Assembly (NCBI GenBank): GCA_934247225.1
Contig: CAKQJE010000001.1
Location: forward strand, 225,167-289,166
DNA length: 64,000 nt
Origin: an uncultured Clostridia bacterium
GTDB lineage: Bacteria > Bacillota > Clostridia > Christensenellales > Borkfalkiaceae
Reading direction: 5' to 3'
Shown: positions 49,417-56,805 of the stretch, in pieces
Numbering within the stretch: the first letter of the stretch is position 1
How the letters are laid out: every line of letters starts with the position of its first letter
The notes under the pieces: model-generated
What the model was told of the DNA's origin: nothing
What the model saw: only the letters and a program-made list of their open reading frames with translations
The model's database searches: none
Program-made: the position numbers and the translations under genes

Positions 49417-50870
49417 TTTGTTTTCTTTTTGTCCGTCGGCGGGCAGAACACGAAGAACAACGTGAGCGAAAACGCAAGCGAAATCGCGGAAGAAATGCAG
49501 ACTGCCGAAAATTCGTTTAAGAGAGCCGAAAGCATATTGAACGAAAAATACCCCGCGAGATAGCTCGGCAAAGCGATGCACGCTCCGCCGATTATATAGC
49601 CGATAAGCTTCGGTTTTTCGGGGCAGACTCTGCCTATTTCGATAAGATTAAGCACAGCCGTTATCGCGTAGCTCGATATCATTCCGAAAATGAGCGAGTC
49701 CACGCCGAGATATTTCGGCAGGAACGTTATCGACAAAACGAGTACCGCCGCGCCCGCGAGATAATAAATAAGAGTTTGTTTTTCCTTGTTCAAAGAGTTT
49801 AAAATGCTCGTCGTGATAATCGTTATGCTCATCGGAAGCATAGCCATCGCGCCTTTTTTGACATACGCGCCCGCGATGGCGTCGGCGTAAATTATATCGC
49901 CCAGAGCCTCGCCTGCGAAAAGGAAAATCGGAATAATCACCGACGCCGTGAAGACAGAAAACTTTACGGCTTTTTCCACGTTGTTTTTCAGCGTTTTGTA
50001 GTTTTTGGAATAGTAGTTGGACGAAAGCTCGGGAACGAGAACGAGCGCGAGCGAGCCTATAAACGTGGACGGCATAAAAATAAGCGGAAAAGCCATTCCG
50101 AAAACCTTTCCGAATTCCGAAACGGCGTTCGCTTCGTTCATGCCGTAGCGGATAAGCCTTGCGGGCAGAAGCACGGCTACGAGCGTGTTGATAAGAGACG
50201 TCGCCGTTTTCATAAACGTTATCGGCGCGGACGAAGAAAAGAGCGGTTTAAGTTCGCGCTTCGGCGAAGAGAGCCTTCCGCCTTTCGCGAAATAAGCGAT
50301 AATCGAAGCCGCAAACGAAAACGCGTAGGACAAAAGCACCGCGAGCATCGCATACTTTGCGCCGACAAACAAATCGGTGGCGTTTTTGACGAGAATTACG
50401 CCGACGATAACCATAACGGCTTCTTCGCTCAGCTCGATTATGCTGTACGTCATAAACCTTTCGTTGCCCCAGAACGTTCCTCTTATAACGGCGTAAACGG
50501 AAGTTATGATAAGCCCCGGGATAACTATTCTTAAAAGCTCCTCGGAGCGGCTGTCGGAAAAAAGCAGATTTACCCCTGGGAAAGAAAACAAAACCGCGAG
50601 GGTTATCGGCACGGAAATAAAAAGCGTAAACAAAATCCCCGAAAAGACAACGCCGCCGTTTCTTTCGGCTTTGCCCTCTTCGCGGTACTTTATCATCGTT
50701 CTCGAAACGGTGATCGGTATTCCCGAGGACGTTATCGTCATAAAAAGCCCGAGAACGGAAAGGGCGATCTGGTAAAGTCCGAGGCCTTCCGAGCCGAGCG
50801 TTCGGGATAAAAACACCCTGTACAAAAAGCCGAGAAATCTTTCGGCGCACGACATCACGGTGACAAGCAT
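49344..50870 (-). CDS. SpoVB/MurJ-like polysaccharide flippase; start probably upstream
   Basis: A MOP-superfamily exporter with about 14 helices, 508 residues from the first ATG. FLYRVFLSRTLGSEGLGLYQIA and SSGIPITVSRTMIKYREEG are typical of SpoVB and related lipid-II/polysaccharide flippases. The first ATG cuts the opening helix short. In-frame codons upstream read KKVFKTAMLVTVM. An AUA codon at 50894-50892, five bases after GAGGTG, would give MKKVFKTAM, the normal family beginning. The 3' end encodes a basic tail and overlaps folT by 73 bases. It may flip precursors of spore cortex or of the envelope glycan made further along. Confidence 0.87.
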   Translation of the reverse strand: MLVTVMSCAERFLGFLYRVFLSRTLGSEGLGLYQIALSVLGLFMTITSSGIPITVSRTMIKYREEGKAERNGGVVFSGILFTLFISVPITLAVLFSFPGVNLLFSDSRSEELLRIVIPGLIITSVYAVIRGTFWGNERFMTYSIIELSEEAVMVIVGVILVKNATDLFVGAKYAMLAVLLSYAFSFAASIIAYFAKGGRLSSPKRELKPLFSSSAPITFMKTATSLINTLVAVLLPARLIRYGMNEANAVSEFGKVFGMAFPLIFMPSTFIGSLALVLVPELSSNYYSKNYKTLKNNVEKAVKFSVFTASVIIPIFLFAGEALGDIIYADAIAGAYVKKGAMAMLPMSITIITTSILNSLNKEKQTLIYYLAGAAVLVLSITFLPKYLGVDSLIFGMISSYAITAVLNLIEIGRVCPEKPKLIGYIIGGACIALPSYLAGYFSFNMLSALLNEFSAVCISSAISLAFSLTLFFVFCPPTDKKKTNQSEKSAFGRTTRFSTGKKINKSA

Positions 50871-50915
50871 CGCCGTTTTAAATACTTTTTTTATAATCTC
50901 ACCTCTGAAAAGCCT

Positions 50916-50959
50916 GCGGCTGCGTTTTATAAAATGTGCGGCTGCGTTCTATAAAATGT
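50916..50959 (-). repeat. 22-bp tandem repeat upstream of the flippase gene
   Basis: GCGGCTGCGTTTTATAAAAT plus GT and the same with one change (50916-50937, 50938-50959), in the divergent control region of the flippase and LysM genes. Confidence 0.85.
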
Positions 50960-50969
50960 TTATTATAAA

Positions 50970-50975
50970 TATAAT
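50970..50975 (+). promoter_or_regulatory. -10 box of the LysM gene (leaderless candidate)
   Basis: TATAAT ends six bases before the ATG at 50982; the 6-nt gap GAAAGT holds no ribosome site. The -35 region (TTCTAT, 17 bases upstream) is weak. Confidence 0.6.
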
Positions 50976-50981
50976 GAAAGT

Positions 50982-51296
50982 ATGAGTGAGAAATTGAAAA
51001 GCGCAGGCGAGTTTACGGACGAATTTATATGTCGGGCGGAAAAAGACGAAGACCTTAACGCGATTGCCGAAAAGTACGGGACAACGAAGCAGATAATCGT
51101 TTCCGACAATATGCTTACGGAAGAACCTTCCGAGGGCGACCTTCTTATCGTCTGCAAACCGAAAGGGAAACCGTATATCGTAAAACCTTACGATACGCTC
51201 GAAAGCTTATCTTTCGGCGACAAAAAAAGAGAACTCGAAATTTTAACGAACAACAAAACGGACGTTATTTACGTCGGGCAGAAAATTTATTTGTGA
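50982..51296 (+). CDS. Small LysM-type protein (104 aa)
   Basis: Residues 57-104 match a LysM module: PYIVKPYDTLESLSFGDKKR, then LEILTNNKTDVIYVGQKIYL. The first half (residues 14-55, FICRAEKDEDLNAIAEKYGT and IIVSDN) looks like a second, degenerate LysM. There is no signal peptide, so it may be a cytosolic or spore-coat LysM protein, as with SafA-like or YkuD-associated modules. It follows a TATAAT at six bases and has no ribosome site. perR follows 86 bases later with its own promoter. Confidence 0.78.
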   Translation: MSEKLKSAGEFTDEFICRAEKDEDLNAIAEKYGTTKQIIVSDNMLTEEPSEGDLLIVCKPKGKPYIVKPYDTLESLSFGDKKRELEILTNNKTDVIYVGQKIYL

Positions 51297-51331
51297 ATTT
51301 TTTTTCGGCTCGTTTTTTTTCGGCTCACGAT

Positions 51332-51382
51332 TTGACAGCGGGCGTTTTTTCTGTTATTATAATGATACGGAGTATCGTTAAA
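51332..51382 (+). promoter_or_regulatory. Promoter and operator-like palindrome of perR
   Basis: TTGACA (51332-51337), 17 bases, TATTAT (51355-51360). Over the start site lies AATGATAC-GGA-GTATCGTT, an interrupted palindrome, suited to binding by a Fur-family protein. This suggests autoregulation. Confidence 0.7.
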
Positions 51383-51778
51383 ATGAAATCGAGAAGAAAT
51401 ACGTCGCAAAGAGCGATTGTCTTAAACGTAGCGAAAAAAATGTATCATCCGAGCGCGGAAGAGGTTTACGCCGAGGTTAAAAAGACCGAAAGCGGAGTAG
51501 GTCGCGCCACGGTTTTCCGCAATCTCAATCTTCTGGCGGATGACGGCGAATTTATGAAAGTGTGTTTTCAGGGCGAGCCTACGCGGTTCGATACTAACGC
51601 GAAAAGTCACGATCATTTCGTTTGCAAACGCTGCGGAAAAATAATCGATTTGCCGAGAGAAGAGACGGATAGGGTCGACGCGGAAGAAGAAAAACTTTCG
51701 AAAGAAGGGCTTTTTGTCGAAAATAAATCGGTTACGTATTACGGGCTTTGCAAGGATTGCCGCGCGGACAAGCTTTAA
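51383..51778 (+). CDS. perR: Fur-family regulator, PerR-type
   Basis: A 131-residue peroxide- or metal-sensing repressor. Winged helix with HPSAEEVYAEVKKTESG and VGRATVFRNLNLLADDGE; sensing ligands HDHF, the CKRCG zinc pair and the C-terminal CKDC pair. The His in YHPSAEE and Asp in RFDTNAK at the PerR positions favour a peroxide sensor over Fur or Zur. The start at 51383 follows a GGAG site; earlier in-frame codons lie across the promoter. The DNA-binding N-terminus is shorter than usual. Likely targets are not visible here. Confidence 0.88.
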   Translation: MKSRRNTSQRAIVLNVAKKMYHPSAEEVYAEVKKTESGVGRATVFRNLNLLADDGEFMKVCFQGEPTRFDTNAKSHDHFVCKRCGKIIDLPREETDRVDAEEEKLSKEGLFVENKSVTYYGLCKDCRADKL

Positions 51779-51815
51779 TACTTATAAAAAATTATGTTTA
51801 TGAGCCGAAAAACGC

Positions 51816-51844
51816 TTGCAAAAAAAAATACTATGTGGTATACT
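51816..51844 (+). promoter_or_regulatory. Promoter of secG
   Basis: TTGCAA (51816-51821), 17 bases, TATACT (51839-51844). Confidence 0.82.
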
Positions 51845-51882
51845 CATAACGATTGAATACAAATAAACGGAGAAAATAAATA

Positions 51883-52185
51883 ATGTTACTTGCTAACTTA
51901 CTTGCCGGAGGGTTGGACTCCTGGACGTTAAAACTGATCATCTGCATTCCCAGCCTGATCATTTCTGTAATCTGCGCTGTCTTCATTATCATCGTGATAA
52001 TGCTTCAACCCAGCAATTCCGAAGGAATAAGCGCGCTTAACGGTCAGCAGGAAACTTTCTTTGCCGACAAAAAGAACAAGAGCAAAACTTTGGAGAGTAA
52101 GCTCAGAAGACTTACGGTTATTTCCATTGCGGTTATGGCTGTTTGCATGATTGCTTTCTGCATTGCGCAGTTCTACATCGGATAA
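51883..52185 (+). CDS. secG: Protein translocase subunit SecG
   Basis: Small SecYEG component that assists SecA-driven export, 100 residues with two membrane helices (ICIPSLIISVICAVFIIIVIM and LTVISIAVMAVCMIAFCIAQF). The family motif LQPSNSEGISALNG is present. CGGAGAA ribosome site. It precedes rnr and smpB, the common Firmicute cluster secG-rnr-smpB-ssrA. A terminator follows secG, so rnr has partly separate expression. Confidence 0.95.
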   Translation: MLLANLLAGGLDSWTLKLIICIPSLIISVICAVFIIIVIMLQPSNSEGISALNGQQETFFADKKNKSKTLESKLRRLTVISIAVMAVCMIAFCIAQFYIG

Positions 52186-52199
52186 TCTGAATAAAACCG

Positions 52200-52232
52200 A
52201 AGGCGGCCTGTCAGGTCGCCTTATTTTTTTTG
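52200..52232 (+). terminator. Terminator of secG
   Basis: AAGGCG-CCTG stem (AAGGCGGCCTG / CAGGTCGCCTT) followed by a long T-run. Confidence 0.85.
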
Positions 52233-52292
52233 TCTTATTTTAACATTATTTTTCTGTGCGGGAACGGAAAAAATAACAAACGATAAAAGATT

Positions 52293-54518
52293 ATGAACAG
52301 TATTTACGAACAATTCAAAGAAAATTTCAAAAGCGGAAAATGGTCGGGTTATACGAGAAAGATGATTTTTTCCGAGCTTGGTATAACCGATAAAGCCGAA
52401 ATGAGTTCGATAGGCAGAATTTTAGCCGAATTGGAACTTCGCGGCGAGGTGTTTTCGGTAAACGGAAAATATCTCACGCCTTCCGAGGCCGGGTTCGTTA
52501 CGGGTACGCTTCGCGGAAACGAACGCGGTTTTGCCTTTTTCGTCGCCGAGGACGGAAAAACTCCCGATTTGTTTATCCCCAACAAAAGCCTTCACGGCGC
52601 GCTCCATAAGGATAAAGTCCTTGCGAGAAAAGTCGTTTCGGACAGAGGCTCGTCGGACGAGGGAGAAGTCGTTAAAATTCTCGAAAGAGGAGTTACCTCG
52701 CTTTGCGGAACGTATTTCAAAGAACGCGATTTCGGGTTTGTCCGCCCCGACGATAAAAATTATTTCGTCGATATCTATGTGCCGTTCAAGCGGGCGGCGG
52801 GCGCGAAAAATTACGACAAAGTGCTTGTCGATATCTATAAATTTCCCGAAAACGGCAGCCCCGAGGGTCAGGTCAAAGAGATTCTCGGCAAGCGTTTCGA
52901 CTTAAAAACCGAGGAAATTTCGATTATAAAAGGCTACGGCTATAAAACCGAATTTCCGAAACCCGTCAGAAAAGAAGTAAGCGAAATCGAAACCGAGGTT
53001 AAAGCGGAAAAAATTATCGGCAGAGAAGATTTTCGGGGCAGAACGATAATCACTATCGACGGCGAAGATTCGAGAGATTTCGACGACGCCGTGGAGGTTT
53101 GGAAAAACGACAACGGAAATTATATGCTCGGCGTTCATATCGCCGACGTTTCGGAGTATGTAAAGCCCGGCAGCGCGCTCGATAAAGAAGCTCTCGCGCG
53201 TTCGACGAGCGTGTATTTCCCCGATACGGTTATCCCCATGCTCCCGAAAGAACTTTCGAACGGCATTTGTTCGTTAAACGAGGGCGCGGACAGGCTCACG
53301 CTTTCGTGCATAGCGGAAATCGATCAGAGCGGCGAAGTCGTCGATAAACGGATATGCAAGTCGGTCATAAAATCGAAAAAGAGAATGACGTACACCGAAG
53401 TGCAGGGGATAATAGACGGCGACGAGCGGTATATAAGCGTAAATAAAGAACTTGTCGATATGATTTTCCTTATGCGCGAACTTCAACTTATCCTTTCGGC
53501 AAAAAGAGACAGGCGCGGAAGCGTGGATTTAGACGTAAGAGAGTCGCACATAACGATTTCGGACGGCGAGATAATCGTCGAACCCCGAAAAAGCGCGGAC
53601 GCTTATAAGGTAATCGAAGAATTTATGGTCGTCGCCAACGAATGCGTCGCGGAATACGCCTTTTATCTCGACGTTCCTTTCGTTTACAGAATTCACGGCA
53701 AACCGCTTCCCGAAAAGGCGAGGGCTTTCGCCGCGTTCGCCGCGCTTATCGGCTTGAACGTAAAATGGAAAGCCGAAGAAGTCCGCCCGAGCGATTTTTC
53801 GGCGATACTTAATAAACTGAAAGACAAACCCGTTTATCCCGTCGTCAATAAAATAATGCTCAGAAGTATGCAGAAGGCAAAGTATTCCACCGAAAACGAG
53901 GGGCATTTCGGGCTTTCGAGCAAGTGCTATTGTCATTTCACTTCGCCGATAAGAAGGTATCCCGACCTTGTCGTCCACAGGGTTTTAAAAATGGTTATTG
54001 ACGGCAGAATTGGCGAGTTAATCGACTTATACGGGGACTTAGCTCAAAAAGCCGCGACGATTTCGTCCGAAAACGAGAGAAAAGCGGACGAGGTAGAAAG
54101 AACGGTGGACGACCTTTACAAGGCGTATTATATGCTCGATAAAGTCGGCGAGGAGTACGAGGGCGTTATAAGCGGCGTTACTCCGAGCGGAGTTTATACC
54201 GAGCTTGACAATACCGTCGAGGGGTTCACGAGTCTCGGGGATCTTCCGAGGGGAAACTATGTTTACGACGAAAGAAATTATTCGCTCAAAAGCGGAAAAT
54301 ACTCGTTCGCGCTCGGCGATTCGGTCGTGGTCGGGGTCGTCGGGGTGAACAGAGCCGCGAAAAAGGTTGAACTCTGTATTCTCGAAAACTTGTCCGACGA
54401 GAAACGAAACGACAAAACGAAGGGCGGAGAAAAAGCTCGCGGAAAAGCCAAAGGCGGGAAACGCAAAGGCGGAAAAACGTCGCAAAATTATGAAAAACAG
54501 CCGAAAAAAGGCGGTTAA
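52293..54518 (+). CDS. rnr: Ribonuclease R
   Basis: 3'-5' exoribonuclease that degrades structured RNA and works with the tmRNA system encoded nearby. The 741-residue protein has a winged-helix start, cold-shock domains (GNERGFAFFVAED, FKERDFGFVRPDD), the RNB active site TIDGEDSRDFDDAVEV (about residues 253-268), the HFTSPIRRYPDL stretch and a C-terminal S1 domain (YEGVISGVTPSGVYTEL). A Lys/Gly-rich tail ends the protein. No clear ribosome site before the ATG at 52293, but no better start is available. Confidence 0.96.
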   Translation: MNSIYEQFKENFKSGKWSGYTRKMIFSELGITDKAEMSSIGRILAELELRGEVFSVNGKYLTPSEAGFVTGTLRGNERGFAFFVAEDGKTPDLFIPNKSLHGALHKDKVLARKVVSDRGSSDEGEVVKILERGVTSLCGTYFKERDFGFVRPDDKNYFVDIYVPFKRAAGAKNYDKVLVDIYKFPENGSPEGQVKEILGKRFDLKTEEISIIKGYGYKTEFPKPVRKEVSEIETEVKAEKIIGREDFRGRTIITIDGEDSRDFDDAVEVWKNDNGNYMLGVHIADVSEYVKPGSALDKEALARSTSVYFPDTVIPMLPKELSNGICSLNEGADRLTLSCIAEIDQSGEVVDKRICKSVIKSKKRMTYTEVQGIIDGDERYISVNKELVDMIFLMRELQLILSAKRDRRGSVDLDVRESHITISDGEIIVEPRKSADAYKVIEEFMVVANECVAEYAFYLDVPFVYRIHGKPLPEKARAFAAFAALIGLNVKWKAEEVRPSDFSAILNKLKDKPVYPVVNKIMLRSMQKAKYSTENEGHFGLSSKCYCHFTSPIRRYPDLVVHRVLKMVIDGRIGELIDLYGDLAQKAATISSENERKADEVERTVDDLYKAYYMLDKVGEEYEGVISGVTPSGVYTELDNTVEGFTSLGDLPRGNYVYDERNYSLKSGKYSFALGDSVVVGVVGVNRAAKKVELCILENLSDEKRNDKTKGGEKARGKAKGGKRKGGKTSQNYEKQPKKGG

Positions 54519-54551
54519 CGCATTTGTTAATATATTTATATATTAAAACTC

Positions 54552-54580
54552 TTGCAATTCGGGGAAAGATGTGGTAAGAT
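54552..54580 (+). promoter_or_regulatory. Promoter of smpB
   Basis: TTGCAA (54552-54557), 17 bases, TAAGAT (54575-54580), then nine bases to the ATG at 54590, so the leader is about three bases. Confidence 0.72.
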
Positions 54581-54589
54581 TAAACCCGT

Positions 54590-55042
54590 ATGAAAACAAT
54601 TTGCGAAAACAGAGAAGCGAGATTCGAATATTTCATAGAGGATTCGTTCGAGGCGGGTATAAAGCTGGACGGGGGAGAGGTCAAATCCATAAAATCGGGC
54701 AACGTGAGCCTCAAAGACGCATATTGCTCCGTGGAAAAAGCGGAGGTTTTCGTCAAGGGAATGCACGTGGCGGTATACGATCGCGGCGGCGCGTTCAACA
54801 GCAAGGACAGCAGACGGGAGAGGAGACTGCTTCTCCATAAAAGCGAAATAAGGCGGCTTATAGGCAAGGTAAACGAAAAGGGTTACACCCTCGTGCCTTT
54901 GAAAATTTACCTTAAACAGTCGCTTATAAAGCTCGAAATCGGGCTTTGCAAAGGCAAGCACACTTACGATAAAAAGCAGACGATCAAGGAAAGAGACCTT
55001 GACAGATCTGCCGAAAGAGACATAAAAAACGCGAAACTGTAA
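54590..55042 (+). CDS. smpB: SsrA-binding protein SmpB
   Basis: 150-residue partner of tmRNA in ribosome rescue. NREARFEYFIEDSFEAGIKL, DGGEVKSIKSGNVSLKDAY, the GMHVAVYD and KLEIGLCKGKHTYDKKQTIK segments and the basic tail (RDLDRSAERDIKNAKL) are conserved. The start follows a promoter whose -10 ends nine bases upstream, without a ribosome site. The tmRNA gene it serves lies 8.3 kb downstream instead of close by. Confidence 0.97.
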   Translation: MKTICENREARFEYFIEDSFEAGIKLDGGEVKSIKSGNVSLKDAYCSVEKAEVFVKGMHVAVYDRGGAFNSKDSRRERRLLLHKSEIRRLIGKVNEKGYTLVPLKIYLKQSLIKLEIGLCKGKHTYDKKQTIKERDLDRSAERDIKNAKL

Positions 55043-55052
55043 GGCGGTAAAA

Positions 55053-56792
55053 ATGGAAAAAGAACAGAAAAAGAACAACTTCATAACCGCCGACAGGCTC
55101 AAAAGGCTTGTTCCCGCGGTTTTATCTTCGCTTGCGCTCGCGCTTGCGGTTTTCGTCGTCGCGCCCCTCGATATTTACGGCAGTAATTACGAGCAGCTCG
55201 ATTTCACGTTTGCAAACTTTATGCCGTTCCTCGCGCTCGGCGCGTTTTTAACGGTTTTATTGCTCTCGGCGCTTATGTTTCTTTTGCCGAAAAAGGCATA
55301 CAGATTTGTGTTTGCATTTGTTCTGTCGACCGCCGCGCTTTTTATAATTCAGCAAAACTTTTTGAATTTCGGAATGAATTCCCTTCCCGGAGACAGGCTT
55401 CCCGGTGAACTTCCTTCGGTCGGACTTGTGATTTTGGATCTCGCGATATGGCTCGTCGTTTACGGCGGAGCGTTTTATCTTGCGGCGAGGGTGAATATCA
55501 AAGGCGACAACGGCGAAATCATTAAAACGATATCGCTCGTTGTGGCGTTCACGCTCCTCGTAACGCAGACAGTGAGTCCTATTTTCATAATCGTAAACAG
55601 CAATTCCAGATACGGCTCGAACATTTTATCAGGATCGGGAAAGACGGAGAGATCGACGATAACGACCGAAAGAGGGTTTTGCGAACTGGCTTCGGCAAAA
55701 AACGTGTATTATTTCTGCATTGACCGTTTCGACGAAGATTACGCCGAAAAAGCCTACAATGCGGGTAAAGCTGTTTTTTCCGAGCTCGACGGTTTCACCT
55801 GGTATCGGGATAACGTTTCGATATACGGGCACACCTTCCCCGCGGTGGCGAATATGCTCACCGGCGCAAAATTCGATATATACAGCAAGAGAGCGGAGTA
55901 TCTCGACAACGCCTACAAGGGCGAGAATATCCCTTTGAATACGCTTGACGAAAACGGGTATGCGGTTAATATTTACACTATGAAATATTACTCGTTTACA
56001 AGCGCGAAACACCTTCCCGAGTACATCGGAAACCTTTCTAAAGCAACCGACGAGACGGACGAAGAACCTTCTTTCGCTCTTTCGGCGAATATGGCCGCGT
56101 TTTCGCTTTACCGTGCCGCGCCCATAATTTTAAAGCAGATTTTTGATTCGGGCAGCACATCCGACGTGAACGGATACGTTACCAAAAAAGGCGAGGACGG
56201 CTATGGCGAGTGGATAGGAACGAACAAACAAGCCGAACGTCTTGCAAAAAAGGAAATAACCGTCGGCGGAAACGAAAGACAATTTTCGTTTATTCATTTC
56301 GACGGTATGCACGACGTGTTACAGCTTTCAAACCCGTATATCACGTCGATTTTAAACCGCAATATGAGCGTCGTGAACGCGTTTTTGAAATCGCTTAAAG
56401 AAAACGGACTTTACAAGGACGCAACGATAATCATAACGGGCGACCATTCGAGACCGTTCAACGACCTTACGGGCGTGGGCGAATCGAGACGTACCGCGCT
56501 TTTCGTTAAACCCGCGGGAGAGGACGAAGGCTTTAAAATCTCTTCGGCGGAGACTTCGCACGCGGATATCTGGGCGACGATTTTCGCTTCGGAAGGGATA
56601 GAATATAACGGTGAGGGAAAACCCGTTTTCGAAATCGCCGAGGACGAAACAAGAGAAAGAACGTTTATATGGCACACTTATCTGACGGCTTCTCTGGACG
56701 AGTATACTTACAAAATCAACGGTAAAGCCGCGAGTTTCAAGAGTTGGAAAGAAATCGGACATCGACATGCCGATAAATTCCTGATGAGCTGA
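55053..56792 (+). CDS. Membrane-bound sulfatase/phosphoglycerol-transferase-family protein
   Basis: A 579-residue protein. Four N-terminal membrane helices (about residues 17-175, e.g. FLALGAFLTVLLLSALMFLL) are followed by an alkaline-phosphatase-superfamily domain facing outside. Metal and nucleophile positions are visible: NVYYFCIDRFDEDY (Asp), IYGHTFPAVANMLTG (Thr), IHFDGMHD, and ITGDHSRPF (Asp, His). The layout recalls lipoteichoic acid synthase and phosphoethanolamine/phosphoglycerol transferases. The gene begins 11 bases after smpB and is followed 13 bases later by the YidC-transferase fusion. It probably adds or removes a phosphate-linked group on an envelope polymer. Ribosome site AAGGCGG. 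Confidence 0.85.
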   Translation: MEKEQKKNNFITADRLKRLVPAVLSSLALALAVFVVAPLDIYGSNYEQLDFTFANFMPFLALGAFLTVLLLSALMFLLPKKAYRFVFAFVLSTAALFIIQQNFLNFGMNSLPGDRLPGELPSVGLVILDLAIWLVVYGGAFYLAARVNIKGDNGEIIKTISLVVAFTLLVTQTVSPIFIIVNSNSRYGSNILSGSGKTERSTITTERGFCELASAKNVYYFCIDRFDEDYAEKAYNAGKAVFSELDGFTWYRDNVSIYGHTFPAVANMLTGAKFDIYSKRAEYLDNAYKGENIPLNTLDENGYAVNIYTMKYYSFTSAKHLPEYIGNLSKATDETDEEPSFALSANMAAFSLYRAAPIILKQIFDSGSTSDVNGYVTKKGEDGYGEWIGTNKQAERLAKKEITVGGNERQFSFIHFDGMHDVLQLSNPYITSILNRNMSVVNAFLKSLKENGLYKDATIIITGDHSRPFNDLTGVGESRRTALFVKPAGEDEGFKISSAETSHADIWATIFASEGIEYNGEGKPVFEIAEDETRERTFIWHTYLTASLDEYTYKINGKAASFKSWKEIGHRHADKFLMS

Positions 56793-56805
56793 GGAGGGTT
56801 AAAAA

